A stretch of 64,000 bases of DNA from Chamaelirium japonicum (Eukaryota > Streptophyta > Magnoliopsida > Liliales > Melanthiaceae). Below the pieces are notes generated by a model. It made no database searches, had not been told where the DNA came from, and saw only the letters and a program-made list of their open reading frames with translations. Below are positions 1-12,231 of this stretch, in pieces. The stretch is taken from assembly GCA_947650365.1 (NCBI GenBank), contig OX393553.1:64821596-64885595 (forward strand), in the 5' to 3' direction. The translations under genes were made by a program, and so were the position numbers. Position 1 is the first letter of the stretch; each line of letters begins with the position of its first letter.

Positions 1-434
1 TCCTCATTTTGAGTAAATCCATATGACTGGATTGCCTGATCAAAACGGATGTTCCAACTTCTAGATGCTTGCTTTAGTCCATAAATGGACTTCTGTATCT
101 TGCAAACTAGATGTTCTTGACCCTCTGACTCAAAACCTGGTGGCTGCATCATATAAATGTCTTCTTCCAAATTTTCGTTGAGGAATACTGTCTTGATATT
201 CATTTGCCAGATCTCCCAGTTATAATGGGCTGCAATGGATAGGAGGATCCAAATAGACTTTATCATAGCTACCGGTGAGAAGGTTTCGTCAAAGTCGATT
301 CCTTCGCTCTGGGTATAACCCTTGGCAACTAATCTAGCTTTATAAGTCTCAATTGTACCATCGGATCCTAACTTCTTCTTATACACCCACTTACACCCAA
401 TAGGTTTAATATTGGATGACGGTGTAACAAGAGT
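1..434 (-). pseudogene. copia reverse transcriptase, N-terminal part
   Basis: The minus-strand frame continues in phase from the integrase frame after one TAG at about 432-434, at a place where copia proteins usually have tryptophan (TGG to TAG is a single G-to-A change). After that stop it reads through typical copia RT sequence: GCKWVYKKK, then [12 protein letters not shown], a FSPVA block, and KSIYGLKQAS near position 50. The window ends before the YVDD catalytic box. Made inactive by the stop. The family assignment is secure. Confidence 0.88.
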
Positions 435-2384
435 CTAGACAGCGTTATGGGACATTGATGTAATTTCTGTCTCCATAGCCTTTTGCCAGTCAGAGCTGTC
501 AGAAGCTCCCACTGCCTCATCATAGCTCAGTGGGTCATCCTCCTGATCCTCTGGATCAACCAATAAGGTTTCTCCATAGTATCTGTCAGGAGCTCTGATG
601 TTTCTCCTACTGCGACGAGGTGGTGGTTGTGTTACAGGATTAATAGGTTCTACAGTATCTGGTATATTAGTGTCTGTGATGTCAGCTCCCACTATGCTTT
701 CGGATGCGCTCTCTGATCTAGTACCTAGTAGCTCATCCAGAACTACCTTACTAGTAGGTTTGTGGTCCAGAATATAATCCCGTTCTAGGAAATAGGCGTT
801 CGTAGAAACGATCACCTTCGTTTCCTCAGGATTATAAAATAGACCACCTTTGGTCTCCTTAGAATACCCTACAAACAAACATACTTTGGACTTCAGTTCC
901 ATCTTATCCCTCTTATCCTTCCGCACATGTGCAGGACATCCCCATATTCTGAAATGCTGTAGTTTCGGTTTGTTCCTTGACCACAACTCTCTAGGGGTCT
1001 GAGGTACTGACTTAGACGGAACGTGGTTTAAAATATAAACTGTTGTTTGTAGGGCATATCCCCAAAAGGTCATTGGTAAACTGGCGTAACTCATCATGCT
1101 GCGAACCATGTCCAACAAGGTTCGATTCCTTCTCTCGGAAACTCCATTCTGTTGTGAGGTTCCTGGAGCAGTAAACTGAGATTTAATCCCATGCTCTACT
1201 ATATACCCAAGGAACTCGTCAGATAGGTACTCGCCTCCTCGATCAGATCGAAGGGTTTTTATATATTTACCTGTCTGCTTTTCTACTTCAGCCCTGAACT
1301 CTTTGAACATGTCAAAGGATTTCGATTTCTGTTGCATCAGGTAAATATAACCATATCTTGAGTAATCATCAATAAAAGTGATAAAGTACTCATGGCCTCC
1401 TATCGCCTTGACGCTCATGGGTCCATACACATCTGAATGGATTAACTCCAATACCTCAGTAGCTTTTACTCCTTTGCCTTTAAAGGCCCTCTTGGTCATC
1501 TTGCCTTCCAGGCATGATTCACAGGTGGGAAGGATCTCCATAGGATCTGTTTCCAGAAGCCCGGCCTTCACCATCCTATGGATCCTGTCTAAGCCAATAT
1601 GCCCAAGTCGTAAGTGCCACAATTGGGTTAAATTTTCCGAAGGTTTCTTACGCTTAGATGAATTAACATTAAATGCTGAAGTTATTTTGTTATCTTTTTT
1701 GAATTTAGGACTGACAACATAGAGATGATTCTGAACCATTCCTCTTATTATAAAAGTTTCATTCAGCTTAAACGACACACCAGAAGCATCAAAATAAACT
1801 GAATAACCTTCATTAACTAAAGAAGAAACAGAAATCAAGTCACGTCTCAAGGACGGTACATAAAAAACATCTCTAAGAGTCAAAGTCTTATTATTCGAAA
1901 AACTAAGATTAACATCTCCAATAGCTTCAGCAGCAGCCACGGCCTCAGTTCCCATGCTCAAGGTCACCTCTCCATCAAGCAACCTTTTGCTTTCCCGAAA
2001 CCCCTGAAGAGAGTTATAGGCATGGTTAGTGGATCCTGAATCCACAATCCAACTAGCAAAAGAACTATTACTTGAAAGAAATGATTCAACAACTAAGAGT
2101 TGTAGATTACATTCACCAGCATTCTGAGGCTTCTTGTAGTCCTTCTTCCAATAACCCTTCTGGCCACACCGGAAACACTTCATGCCCGGTTTTTTTGATT
2201 CTCCAGACCCAGAGGCCCCAGCAGAGTCCTGCACAGGCGCTGACTTAGGTTTTTTCTTATGTTTCTTGCCTTGAGGTTTATCAGACTTCTTGAAGGATCT
2301 GCGTTGCACGTGAAGTGCTTTGCCCTTCTGCTTGAAGCCATCCTCAGCTACCTGGAGAGCTCCCAGAAGCTCTGCATTTGTCAT
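435..2384 (-). CDS. copia polyprotein segment: gag C-end, protease, integrase
   Basis: A 649-residue open stretch of a copia polyprotein. In order: a Lys-rich gag tail; a zinc knuckle near residue 70 that begins CFRCGQKG but has Tyr in place of both the His and the last Cys (CCHC degenerated, each explainable by one C-to-T or G-to-A change); an aspartic protease motif [10 protein letters not shown] near residue 112; the integrase zinc-binding HHCC (HLRLGH...CESCLEGK, about 257-295); the integrase core with LIHSDVYGP, a FIDDYSRY block, SDRGGEY and [12 protein letters not shown]; then the variable linker before RT. The ATG at 2384 is probably not the true start, because the same frame continues upstream past a TAG into gag. 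Loss of the zinc knuckle suggests the copy is non-functional. Confidence 0.9.
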   Translation of the reverse strand: MTNAELLGALQVAEDGFKQKGKALHVQRRSFKKSDKPQGKKHKKKPKSAPVQDSAGASGSGESKKPGMKCFRCGQKGYWKKDYKKPQNAGECNLQLLVVESFLSSNSSFASWIVDSGSTNHAYNSLQGFRESKRLLDGEVTLSMGTEAVAAAEAIGDVNLSFSNNKTLTLRDVFYVPSLRRDLISVSSLVNEGYSVYFDASGVSFKLNETFIIRGMVQNHLYVVSPKFKKDNKITSAFNVNSSKRKKPSENLTQLWHLRLGHIGLDRIHRMVKAGLLETDPMEILPTCESCLEGKMTKRAFKGKGVKATEVLELIHSDVYGPMSVKAIGGHEYFITFIDDYSRYGYIYLMQQKSKSFDMFKEFRAEVEKQTGKYIKTLRSDRGGEYLSDEFLGYIVEHGIKSQFTAPGTSQQNGVSERRNRTLLDMVRSMMSYASLPMTFWGYALQTTVYILNHVPSKSVPQTPRELWSRNKPKLQHFRIWGCPAHVRKDKRDKMELKSKVCLFVGYSKETKGGLFYNPEETKVIVSTNAYFLERDYILDHKPTSKVVLDELLGTRSESASESIVGADITDTNIPDTVEPINPVTQPPPRRSRRNIRAPDRYYGETLLVDPEDQEDDPLSYDEAVGASDSSDWQKAMETEITSMSHNAV

Positions 2385-2927
2385 AGCCTATTTGTTCAAA
2401 TTAAAGTTGGTGACAAAGCCTTCAAAGGCTCCAGACAGTGACGAGAGGAAGATGTTTGTCATCACCTCGCCTTCTAGCACAATGTCCATGGTCGCTAGTT
2501 CGTTCTGGAACCCAAACATTTTCATTATGTGTTTCCGAACCAGCGTCCCATTGGACATCTTAGTGCCGACGAGTTTCTTGATGGTAAGGTATCACGTAAC
2601 ACGATTGTGACCTTCAAACTTCTCCTTCAGATACAATATCATGTCAGAAGCATCGGGCATCTCCTCGACTTGCTTCTACAGAGTTGTTTGCAAGGATGCT
2701 ATTATATAGCATTTACATATTTCATTAGATTCCTTCCAGTCAGTGAAAGTCTTTAACTGTGCCTCTGTGGCATCGGGTCCTGACAAATCTGGCTCAAGGT
2801 CATTCAGGGCTGTCATATGTTTACCAATCCTTAAGACTAGGTACAGGTTGCGCTTCCAGTCCTCATAGTTGGGACCGGTAAGTTTGTGGTCATTTAGGAT
2901 AGCGGACAGGGGGTCTAACTTGGTCAT
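2385..2927 (-). pseudogene. copia gag, N-terminal part (broken)
   Basis: The first 83 residues (2927-2676) start MTKLDPLSAILNDHKLTGPN and continue with an EDWKRNLYLVL block, the typical N-terminus of plant copia gag. The open frame ends at 2676, and the rest of gag up to the frame at 2384 is interrupted by stops and probable frameshifts, including a TAG just upstream of the ATG at 2384. The ATG at 2927 is the likely true gag start, because it lies at the beginning of the conserved domain and downstream of a long non-coding leader. Confidence 0.8.
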
Positions 2928-4665
2928 CTGTAAATAAAAGATTGATTAATGAGAATGCAAGAAAACTTATTTTATGGATTTTTAAAATAAGCTAATTATA
3001 TCCATATGTCAACGCTACCCTCAAGCGAAGCCATTTCCATGAATTAATTAACCATGTATGTAAGATCTCGGAATCGACTGTACCTGCCCTAGGGGGCATC
3101 ATACAGCGTCAATCCGCTTACACGGGCCTTTTCCTTGATCCTATCCAAATCTGCCAACTAAGGGCTTTGATGGACCATGGTACGTTATCGTTCGGCCAGT
3201 ACCACATGATTCCCATTGTCTGAGCAACGAATGCCTCATGTGTACTTTGGATGCTTACCCACGAGCCTAGGTAAATACGACACGAGAGTTTATGCGGCCC
3301 CCACTAGGGTGGGATAAAAAGCCCTTCTCTCCTCACCCTGTAATTACCATATCTAAAGAGAGATCACTAAGTGATTTGGCATGGAATAACACAACCCCCA
3401 TCCTAGGGGATGTTGAGTTACGCCTCTCCACCCTAACACGAAGCGATTGGCCGTGGAGGCCAGGGGATCTCAAAAAAGTCCTCTCTTGTATCCCTTATTA
3501 TATATGAGGGTTATTTTACGAGTATGAATTTATGCAAATGCAAAGGTAGCGACCTCCTATATACTAGACCCTGGTCATACCATGCTCCCAGTAGCGTTCA
3601 AGCCCTTCGCCTAGCATTAATCATTCTCGGAATATCATAGTCCCTGCCTCAAGTGGATTTCTCCATTCAAGGGTCATATTACATATTCCGAGAATATCGA
3701 TGTTCTGCAAAATTGGTTATCACGCTAATGCTCTGGAACTAATCCTAGAGTCAGACTCACTAGAAAGGACTCCCACTAGTCATGGCGCCTCGCTTATGAA
3801 TTTGACAATTGATGTTCAATGGATCTCCATCTCATCTTTGATTTCGATGCTGGCCAAATAGGCACACCCGACTAGTCGGATGTTGACCTAATGGTGGCAT
3901 AACCATATGTGACGGGATCCCACTAACATCAAAAGTCAAATAAATAATAGGCGTCATCTAGCGGGATCCTATCCTCAAACGGTCGCTTGGATCGGAGGGG
4001 AAAGGCATCCATATGAAACTGATAATCACATTATCTCATCGGGGTTCGATATGAAGCATAAAGAACTAATAAAGAAAGCAACCATAAAGACTGAATTAAG
4101 TTCAGGGTCCGACCCCTGAACCTAATTTGCACAGCGTAGGCCTCTAGCTTTCTTCGCAAGGTCCCTCAGTCCGGCTCCTCCATCGCGCTCGCGAACACTT
4201 TGCCGGATTGTCTTAATCCTCCAAGGTTCCGCTCACGCTCCCGATGGTGGATTTCTTTGGCACATCTTTCTTCTCGATCTGTAACCAAAAAAGTCTAGTA
4301 CGCTTCGAGCAAGTGCTCGCTCGTACACAATTTCCTAGAAAGAAAAGAAAACACACCTAGAAAAAAAGGCCATGGGAACCGAGGATGGTCAACCCCCATC
4401 ACTCGCCCAATCTACGGCTCAATTATATATCCACACACAGAGAGCACATCCAGACAATGGCTAACTCGGGGTCCGACCCCTGGTAGCAAGTACAAAACAT
4501 AGATCTAGATTTTTTATAGCGCCGCCCTGCAAGAATGATTAATAGAACAAACACAATATATACATATGCATGATCTAAGCGTAAGAACCCCGATGATTTC
4601 ACGCATTCATCATGCGCACACATGTTGGTTTCATGAATAATCATGAAACGTACACCACTAATACC
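2928..4665 (-). other. 5' leader of the copia element, no gene
   Basis: About 1.7 kb between the primer-binding site and the gag ATG on the minus strand. I see only short chance reading frames on either strand and no recognisable domain. Long untranslated leaders are usual in some copia lineages. Confidence 0.6.
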
Positions 4666-4677
4666 GCTCTGATACCA
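4666..4677 (-). promoter_or_regulatory. primer-binding site (initiator Met-tRNA type)
   Basis: The plus strand reads gctctgatacca, the reverse complement of TGGTATCAGAGC, the standard plant retrotransposon primer-binding site complementary to initiator methionine tRNA. It lies two bases from the LTR edge at 4680, which fixes element orientation and LTR boundary. Confidence 0.92.
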
Positions 4678-4679
4678 AT

Positions 4680-6812
4680 TGTTGGAATAAATCATGGTAG
4701 AGGCTCGCAGCGGAAACGATTTTGCGATTGAAAGATCGTTCATGGTGCACGTTACACGATTTAAATTTTTATTGAAACTAATCTACATATGTGTGCATGT
4801 GTATGCACGTGAATCGAACACCCTAACGGCAATCTAGCATAATGATTAACTAGCATGCATGCAAATCATAATGCTCGCTAGATCTACATGTTAGATTACA
4901 CATACCTTTCGTACGGATCTTTTAACCACGGAGAATTGTCTTCTTTGTCGATGGAGACGGAAGATCGTTCGCGAAGATACCGATGGTATGAATAGAGACG
5001 ATACCTTCTAGTTCACCCGATCTCACACGATGCACGGAACATCGCTCTCGGATCTCTGAGTGCCTTCGAAGAACGACCCTTCTCCTTCTATGAAACTCCA
5101 CGCGAGGAAGACGAAGTAACAAGCGGAAAACGGGAGATGGATTAGGGAGAGAACTAGAGAGATGAGAGGGGGAGGGGAGTTCGGTTTTTTGCATCCTTAT
5201 GCAGGCCCGATATACCCCTTTATATAGGGCCGGCCTACCCCCTTGGATAAGGATCCAAGGGGATAAAGACCTCCCACAATTATCTCTCCAATCTCACCCT
5301 TTTATCTCTCCTTGTATTTATCCGTTTTCCCACTTTTTAGGACTCGATTTTAACCGATTCAAAGCCCTATCCCTATCTATATGGCCGGCCCTATAGATGA
5401 GGGATTCTCATCCCTACAACATAGGGCCGGCCCTAGCAAGGTCTCCCACTGCTAGGGTCGGCCAAGAGTGAGGTCCGGCAGAGTGAGGTTTTTACCAAAA
5501 CGCACTGACGCCTCATTTTGACCATTTCTAGCGTGCGATACCTAGCGGCCATTACTTAAGTGATTTCTCCTAATTACCTTACTATTAACTGAGGCCACCG
5601 GAGGGTGCCTCTAGCAAAGTCAACTAGTCAACTCGCAGCATACCCCGGTGCATCGCACCTATGCAGCGAAGTTCAATTATGGCTAGGGATTACTACGTGC
5701 GCCTCTGTACTAGTCTCGGGCATAACCCTTAGTACTCGCATATAGTTACGCATCTACTGTGCTCTAGTGCCAAGCACACACGGAGCGTATACTTCTTTCT
5801 TCCTCCTAGTGCTTATGGTGTTCCGAGAAGATGGTTCAAGAACCGTACATAATGTTGATAAGGTGGAACCATCAGGGACCGGGGTTCATGGCTTCCAACT
5901 CAAGCTCGATCGACACACTACCCGAGTGTACCATCGATCCTCTGAGCTCGAATTAACCTGCGTAGCCACCCAGAGTGCGACGCAGGCTACACTCCAATTC
6001 ACCCAGACTTACTATGTTCTCTATCATACCCCTGCTCTCCGCTTAGTAGTGGTAAACTCGTTGTCCCTCCACTTGATGCCATGATTCACTTCGAGCGGTG
6101 GAGACAACCGTCAGACTCGAATGATCATATGACTTGGTTCCTTCCAGGTTGACCTATACATCATACCTCTGATTACCCCGTCGAGTAATCGAACCCGATC
6201 AACAGACAAACTGATGACCACCAGGCCTGGGTTTGGTACAGTGTAAGTCACACCAAGGAACGCACTCCCTTCAGGGGTGTGGATGGCCTGCAGGAGTGAC
6301 ACGCTAATGCAATGCCAGCCGGGTAACCCAATACACCGTGGTTTTGGATCACTGCATACGGATCCTCACACATTGGTGCACCAAAGCACCACGCAACTGG
6401 TTAGTCCATTAGACGTGGTTCGTCCAGGTTTAGAATCGTTTTACCCTAAGTAGAAACACGGCTTAGTGTACCAGTGTTTGCTCACTGATCTGTACACCGT
6501 GTTAGTTCCGTTCAGCCACAGACACTGTGCCTGGTGATGACCATGGTGAAGACATCCCATGAACTGTCATCGCCAACAGCTTATCATGATGAGGCGACCA
6601 ACCTGATCATAGCTGCGGACTGATTTAGATTATACGGGACCAATCCACTTAGTCTTCAACTCAGTGGACTACCATATAACCATGGCTCTCTGTTCTTAAA
6701 AGAACACGTAACTATGTTACGCACCTATATGCATCTCATATAATAATAACTATCAATCTTTATTAGACCAAAATATAAAGTTTTACAAGCTTAGAACACA
6801 TCAATCCTAACA
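4680..6812 (-). repeat. 5' LTR of the minus-strand copia element (about 2.13 kb)
   Basis: Bounded on the plus strand by TGTTGGAATA at 4680 and AATCCTAACA ending at 6812; on the element strand it starts TGTTAGGATT and ends TATTCCAACA, so the termini form a short inverted repeat beginning TGTT. The primer-binding site abuts the inner edge. A TATA-like CTATATAAAGG on the minus strand near 5216-5228 is a candidate U3 promoter. Reading frames inside are short and unlike any family I know. Confidence 0.85.
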
Positions 6813-7520
6813 CCCCCCCCAAGTGGTCGGCCGCGCAACAAGGAAGGAGGGGGGAGTCCAACCCCCCCCCCCCCCCTCCAAGGTGGTCAGTCATGTATTA
6901 AAACGAAGAGGAGGGCGGCGGTTGAACCCGGAAATCTCAAGCGCACAGCGGTTACGAGGTGCTGCCAGCGCTCCCGAGATTCCTGGCCAAAATTATCGGG
7001 AGCCGACCGTACGTCACGTCCCTACTACCTCGGTGGTTGAGTACTTTGCGGAGGCACATCGTCTACCCATCCCGCACGGAGCGCTCCAACCGTCATCCCA
7101 ACACTATAAAAGGGGACCTACCCCTTTAGCAGAGGGGACCGAATCCTGGAGGAGGTGCTGCCCGTTTCTTTCTGGAATTTGCGGAGCTAGAGAGTCCGAG
7201 CTTACAGAGGTCGGTAACTAAGCTGAAGTTGCAGCGGTCGGTCGGTAGCTTAACCGAGACTGCAGAGGTCGGTAGCTTGAGCGAAACTGTAGAGGTCGGT
7301 ATCTTGGGTGATCGGTCCTCAGGGTGTAATTGGGGTTAAGGTGAGAGATTGTAACCGTTACAGTTGTTTTAGTGCATCCTCGCCCCACCCGTGGTTTTTT
7401 TCCCTTCGACGTTGAGAAGGGGTTTTTCCACATAATTCCCGATCTTTGTCATTCTCTTGGCTTGTTAGATTGTGTTTGCCACTCGAACCGTCCGGTTCAA
7501 GTAAAAACCCCCCACATCAA
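6813..7520 (+). repeat. probable decayed LTR remnant (plus strand)
   Basis: Begins with C-rich tracts, then has a TATA-like actataaaagggga at about 7103 and a U5-like segment (gttgagaaggggtttttcc, about 7400-7430) of the kind seen near the 3' end of many plant LTRs. No flanking primer-binding site or coding region belongs to it, so it would be a solo LTR or fragment. Boundaries are uncertain. A run of short repeats (gcagaggtcggtagcttga-like) lies at about 7205-7300. Confidence 0.4.
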
Positions 7521-8880
7521 TTTTACCCCTACAGAATCCTTGCGACCCTCCCTACATGGCGTTGGACCTACTCGGTCGGTAACAAGGCGGCCAGAATCTA
7601 AATCCAAGCTACTAGGACCATCCCTCGTGGCCACATGGCTATAACCCCTCCACCACATGCATGGACACCATGGCCGGAGTTCGTCCCGGACCACGGAGTC
7701 CGCTGATGCGGAATCAACGAACCTTGGCATGAACGGGTGTTCTCCGGTGGTTCTCCTCCGCATCCTCTCTGCATCAACGGCATGGGAGAGGCCAACCGGT
7801 GTTCGAGCGTGGTGCGGGAGTAGTGCAAAACCCCCACATACTCGGTTCTCAGTGAAAGAATGGGTGACACCATTCGTAAATTCGAATACCACTTTAGACA
7901 TTTACGTGATAAATTCAAATGCCATTTTATCTATAGCTGGAATTTGGCTAACGCGAGCTCCTTCTCCCGTGCACATGTAATACCAAAAAATTTTAAATGA
8001 TAATTTTACCCCTATAGATAAAGTGTAACAATCATAGGCTTCATAGCAAAAGAGTAATAATCGTTAAAGAGCAAAACTTCGTTAGTTTTTGCTAACGTGG
8101 GTTCCTTCTACCACACACATGTAATAACAAAAAAATTTAAATAACAATTTTAGCCCTACATATGAAGTGTAACAATCTTAGGAAAAATGTAACAATTGAT
8201 AAATGGTAACAATCTGTTATCAAAGAGTAACAATTTGATATGTCAAAATGTCTTAATTGTTGATTGATTATAGCGGTATTTTTGCTCATTTGTTCACAAT
8301 ATGATTATCTTTATGCCAAAAGATATATTTAACTATGCGGAACTAAGTTGATTCTATCTCGCGCATAAATAGTAACAATTAGGTAAAAAAGAGTAACTAT
8401 TTGGTCGGTTGATAGAATAATTTTTTTGTGGTGAAAATACACTGAAAAAAATAATTGTTTTGTGATTTTAAATTGACAATCTGGAGTGATTTTAACTAAT
8501 TTTCATGCAAAAAATGGTTCGTGTTAAGTTGATGGTAGGAAATGTAAATTTAATGAACTTGAGCTGGGCGCTATTGTTATTTTTTTCTATTTGGTTCGGT
8601 ATGATTTTGGGAGGGAGCTACTATAATACGGAACTTGTAGGAGGACTTATTGCAAGTTGCATTTGATGGTGGTCACGACATGATGACCTTAAAAGTCCCC
8701 TGATACAAGCTCCTATAGAATTGCTGACAGGAAAGGAGTAATGGGTAGAGCTCCATGGAACTACACTTACCCAACACTAGAGCATCTTGTGCTTGAGTAG
8801 CATTAGTCATCACCATCACCTTCCCACATCGCCAGAGCCTACAAGGCTGCTAGAAGCGAGGAAGCAACTCGACATTAAAC
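7521..8880. other. AT-rich intergenic stretch, no gene seen
   Basis: Between about 7980 and 8420 the motif gtaacaat(c/t) recurs on an AT-rich background, resembling decayed repeat sequence. Reading frames here are short and overlap on both strands without recognisable domains. Confidence 0.5.
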
Positions 8881-9210
8881 GCAACATCACCCAAACCCCT
8901 TAACCGATGTGGGACTAAATCTCCAACAATCTCCCTCTTCACACGAGGCTTGGGGTTGGGACCCCCCCCCCCCCTCCCCCCCTCGTGCACAACGTGGTGC
9001 TGCGCAACATAGGGCAACGGCTAGTGGGGCCCGAGCTTTAATACTACTTGTAGTTCCCTCGACCCTTCGATACCCCCCCCCCCCCCGGATGCCGCTGCTC
9101 TTGGAGAGCAAAGTTGCACTTGGTTTCTTTTCGATCTTTCTTTCTTTTTTTCTAGGGTCAGAAGGGGCTCCACATATTTTTTAGTTTGAACAATACTTCG
9201 CTCCAACAGG
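8881..9210. repeat. interspersed repeat fragment with LTR-edge-like sequence
   Basis: Contains two C runs (about 8959-8980 and 9074-9086) and the string gagctttaatactacttgta (about 9028-9047), a degenerate reverse complement of a primer-binding site followed by spacer. The same arrangement recurs at 34969-35070 (gagctctaataccacttgtg), and the segment ctgctcttggagagca at about 9093 recurs at 37714. I read these as three fragments of one LTR-type repeat. Confidence 0.5.
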
Positions 9211-9329
9211 TGTTGGACGGCACGGCTCCTCTGTACGATGTGAACCGTTGGATGAATATCACTAGTGATATTCAGCCGCTAACAAATTCTGACAGAATAT
9301 CAGTAGTGATATTTGCTGGTGTCTATGGG

Positions 9330-9598
9330 TGAAGTGGAACATGAGGAACTTCACGGGCAGAACGATATCCCTTGAGCGAGTGTTTGATGAGATCAGGTCC
9401 CAATCCATCTTTGGACTACGCACCTGATACCTCGCTTGAAGATTTTGTTTTTGCTTTTAATCTCTTGATCGGAACTCTCCAACCTTCTCTACCTATCCTC
9501 CCCTCCTTGTACATTCTATTTTTTATTTAATTTACTGGTAGGGGTTTAAGCCGAACCCCCCTCATTCACAGAGTGAGATTTCTAACAAAAAAAAAAAA
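9330..9598 (+). mobile_element. LINE 3' end fragment with poly(A) tail
   Basis: A short frame at about 9339-9430 encodes VKWNMRNFTGRTISLERVFD and ends in a stop; this looks like the extreme C-terminus of a plant L1-type reverse transcriptase. It is followed by a 3' UTR with a small hairpin (ctcattcacagagtgag, about 9563-9579) and a poly(A) run at about 9587-9598. The hairpin-plus-poly(A) ending resembles the two other LINE tails in this window. The 5' boundary and target duplication were not resolved. Confidence 0.6.
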
Positions 9599-9919
9599 GA
9601 TATTCAATGTCTGATCCGTCCGATGGTCGACTATGGGGACGTGACTTTGAGGCGGACGAGAGCGGGGTCAGTGGATGAAAATGTTTTATCGGGTTATTGA
9701 CATGGGGATGGCACGTTAAAATAAATTAGAATTAAAACTAAAGGTAATTTGGTCCAAAGAAAAGTTAGGTGGTTAATTTTTTTTTTTTTTTTTTTTTTGA
9801 GTGTGCTTAGTGTAGACAATACGACAAAGGTGACGCTTACTTTGGACAAAACCTATTTTTTCTTTTTTTGACCAGTTAAATTAGATGAAAAATGAGAATC
9901 TTAACTTTTTTTTTTTTTC

Positions 9920-10960
9920 TTTTGTCTCCTATGGGGAAAGATCCAAAAATATAAAATACGAGGGCATCTTTTCTATACTTTTCTTTCTTTATTTCTAATT
10001 TTTTCTTGATCAAGGCTGGCTGCTTGCCCTATGCGCTGTCCCTCTTGATGCTCTGATTCTTATATTTGTATGCCGTTTTGCTTACGGCCCAATCGTGGTG
10101 CGCCACATCATCCATTAAAAAGGGCATAATAAGGGCATCAAAGTGTAGCTAACGTCCGGTAGAAAGTGTAGTCACTGTCGAGAGAAATTCGACCAACCAA
10201 CGTTATGAGAGGCAAGATACCAACGATCAGAGAATAGAAATAACATGCATTTACGTGGTAAAACCCTCCCCAATATCGGAGGAAAAAAAAAGGGGGTTAT
10301 TAGCCTAAGACCCCTCTAACCAACCCCACATTAGGATAAATCCACCGAAACATTTCATTTAAGCTCTAGCCCTTCTAACCACTCCAAACTTTAGGAAAAA
10401 CCTTCCCCTTATTTTTTTAATCCTGAGACCACCCTCCCTTCATCTCTCTCAAGCCTGGAGACGGTTGCGCAGGCGGGGGCGGAGGCACAGGCAGAGGCGG
10501 CGGGCACGAGCGGTGGATGCGAAGGTGGTAGCGGCTGCGGGCACGAGCGGCGGAGGCAAAAGCGGCAGTAGCTGCAGCGGCAGCGGGGATTCGGTTAGGT
10601 CTAGGGTTCATCCCATGGCTTGTAGATTAGGTCCGGCCGGCCGGGGGGGGGGGCAGGAATCCTAAATTCGAAGGAGGAGGGGGATTTTCGTCCACAGGGG
10701 TGTACCACACCGAGTTGGTTGATGACGTATGATCGGCCATCAGAGGGTGACTCCATGGCGGCCGGCCGAAATGCCTACTGATCCGTCTAGCTCTCTTCCC
10801 ATTCTCGACCCTCACATATATTACATCACACCTCATCCTGAGCTCGCAGGCTCGCACATACACACACTCATTCACACGCTCGAACACATACATCCGCACA
10901 CGCACACACACACACCCACATGGGTCCCTGATCCACACCGTCTTCGAGGTTGTCATTTAG
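9920..10960. repeat. block repeated at 43131-43760
   Basis: Segments starting ctatggggaaagatccaaaa (9928), the acgtggtaaaaccctcccc segment (about 10254) and tgtaccacaccgagt (about 10699) recur in the same order at 43140, 43455 and 43579. The middle part, with an acgtaaatgca-like string on the minus strand, looks like decayed LTR U5. A GCGGCGG-rich insert (about 10465-10610) and a (CA)n tract (about 10895-10918) are present here but not in the other copy. Reading frames in this block are low-complexity. Confidence 0.65.
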
Positions 10961-11112
10961 GCGGGCACGAGTCCACTTTGGCAAGCTACCTGGTTAAGGT
11001 GGTCATGAGGCCACTTTGGCCATGCATAGCCTACGTGGAGGTTGTTGGAGATGCTCTTTGAAGGGTGCTGCAATCACTTGGCCTGTTGTAGTCTCTCTCC
11101 ACTTCTAATCCC

Positions 11113-11120
11113 TATATAAA
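11113..11120 (+). promoter_or_regulatory. TATA box of TPS copy 1
   Basis: TATATAAA in the context taatccctatataaacg, 92 bp upstream of the ATG at 11212. The same box in the same context precedes the other two TPS first exons (46446 and 54844), which supports a conserved promoter. Confidence 0.75.
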
Positions 11121-11211
11121 CGTATCCGGCCATACATCGAGTTCATCGATCTAGGAAAATTAGCTTCCTCATTCTCATCAGTGTAGTGTACCATTGTGAA
11201 GGCAGCTTGAG

Positions 11212-11386
11212 ATGGAGGTTGTGAGCTCTACACACCTGCACACTCTACCCCCTCCAACTCCCGCAGTCAACTGCAGAAGAAAGGAGGAGGATGCGGCGGT
11301 CCACCCCGACCGACCAGTGGCCGACTTTCCCCCCTCCCCCTGGGGTGACTATTTCATTACCCACGACCCTCCTCCCCACCCTCAAC

Positions 11387-11388
<2 letters not shown>
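11212..11388 (+). CDS. TPS copy 1 exon 1
   Basis: 59 codons, phase 0 at the end, donor CAG|GTATAT. Pro-rich N-terminus, then DRPVADFPPSPWGDYFI, the region equivalent to the conserved (R/R)xFHPSxWGD block of TPS proteins. No clear plastid transit peptide, which would fit a cytosolic enzyme. Confidence 0.85.

Positions 11389-11389
<1 letters not shown>

Positions 11390-11444
<55 letters not shown>
11390..11444. repeat. (TA)n microsatellite at intron 1 donor
   Basis: About 55 bp of pure AT/TA repeat starting inside the GT donor of TPS copy 1 intron 1. TPS copy 2 has only gtatataga at the same site, so this is a lineage-specific expansion. Confidence 0.95.
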
Positions 11445-11447
<3 letters not shown>

Positions 11448-11614
11448 AGTGTTATCGACCAACTCCTACCTATCTTTTCAGGAAAGCCGACTCTTTCGGA
11501 TGTTTTGATGCTCTAATGAGTTTTTCGGGATAGTTTCTTATGTTTTCTTGTAACCTCTACTTGTCAATTTTTTTCCTTTTATCATGTCACCACCAAATTA
11601 ACGGTTTTGTCATG

Positions 11615-11728
11615 TTTTTTTTATGAGAACCCCTCCACTAAGGACGGAGGGTTTGGCGGACCCTGACCAGTTATATTAATAAATAATCATGAACGTATAC
11701 AGTTACAGAGATCTAACACCTCACAAGA
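11615..11728 (-). mobile_element. short 5'-truncated LINE tail in TPS copy 1 intron 1
   Basis: A roughly 114-bp insertion flanked by the direct repeat taacggttttgtcatg (11599-11614 and 11729-11744), a 16-bp target duplication. On the minus strand it ends in poly(A) (plus-strand tttttttt at about 11615-11622) and has a C-rich/G-rich hairpin (cctccactaaggacggagg) similar to the 3' UTR of the other LINE fragments in the window. It has no coding part left. Confidence 0.75.
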
Positions 11729-11880
11729 TAACGGTTTTGTCATGTTACCACCATTGTGGCCGGCCTAATGAGTGCCCGTTTCGCCCAAAAGCACTTTTAG
11801 AAGGTTTAAATGCATTTAGGCTGCCTTTGTTTTAGCAATGAGCACCCGACGTATGCAGCATCTAACCGAGTTTGCTGCAG

Positions 11881-12148
11881 AAGTCGAATGCAGAGATCAA
11901 GAAGAGGGTGGAAGAGATGGTAGAGGAAGTCAAGAGGATGCTAAGCGATGAGGACGATCTGTTACAGAAGATGCATCTGATCGATGCACTCGAACGCCTC
12001 GGAGTGTTGTATCACTTCGAGGAGGAGATCGATGGCGCATTGAGCCGAATGAAAGATGTGGTCAATATTGTCGGTTATCACGACAATCTGCACGCGGTCT
12101 CGCTTTGGTTTAGACTCCTCAGGCAAAACGGGCATAGAGTGTCATCTG
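11881..12148 (+). CDS. TPS copy 1 exon 2
   Basis: 268 bp. The acceptor is tttgctgcag| and the donor is tctg|gtacgt; one base is carried into exon 3. Encodes the helical N-terminal domain (EEVKRML, LERLGVLYHFEEEIDGAL, LHAVSLWFRLLRQNGHRVSS). Unlike copy 2 it has no frameshift, so it is the reference for reading the damage in that copy. Confidence 0.88.
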
Positions 12149-12231
12149 GTACGTAATTAAGCTCTATCACCGCAGACTAAAAATAAATAATGCCAATGGA
12201 TTCCTTTAAAACAAATGAAAAGCCTTTGCAG

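Larger units (their letters stand above)
1..6812 (-). mobile_element. Ty1/copia LTR retrotransposon, 3' part outside window
   Basis: Read on the minus strand this is LTR (6812-4680), primer-binding site (4677-4666), a leader, gag (from 2927), protease and integrase (2384-435), then reverse transcriptase running off the window at position 1. The domain order gag-protease-integrase-RT places it in Ty1/copia. The RNase H region and the other LTR lie outside the window, so neither the target duplication nor LTR divergence can be read. Several in-frame stops show that it is a decayed copy. Confidence 0.92.
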
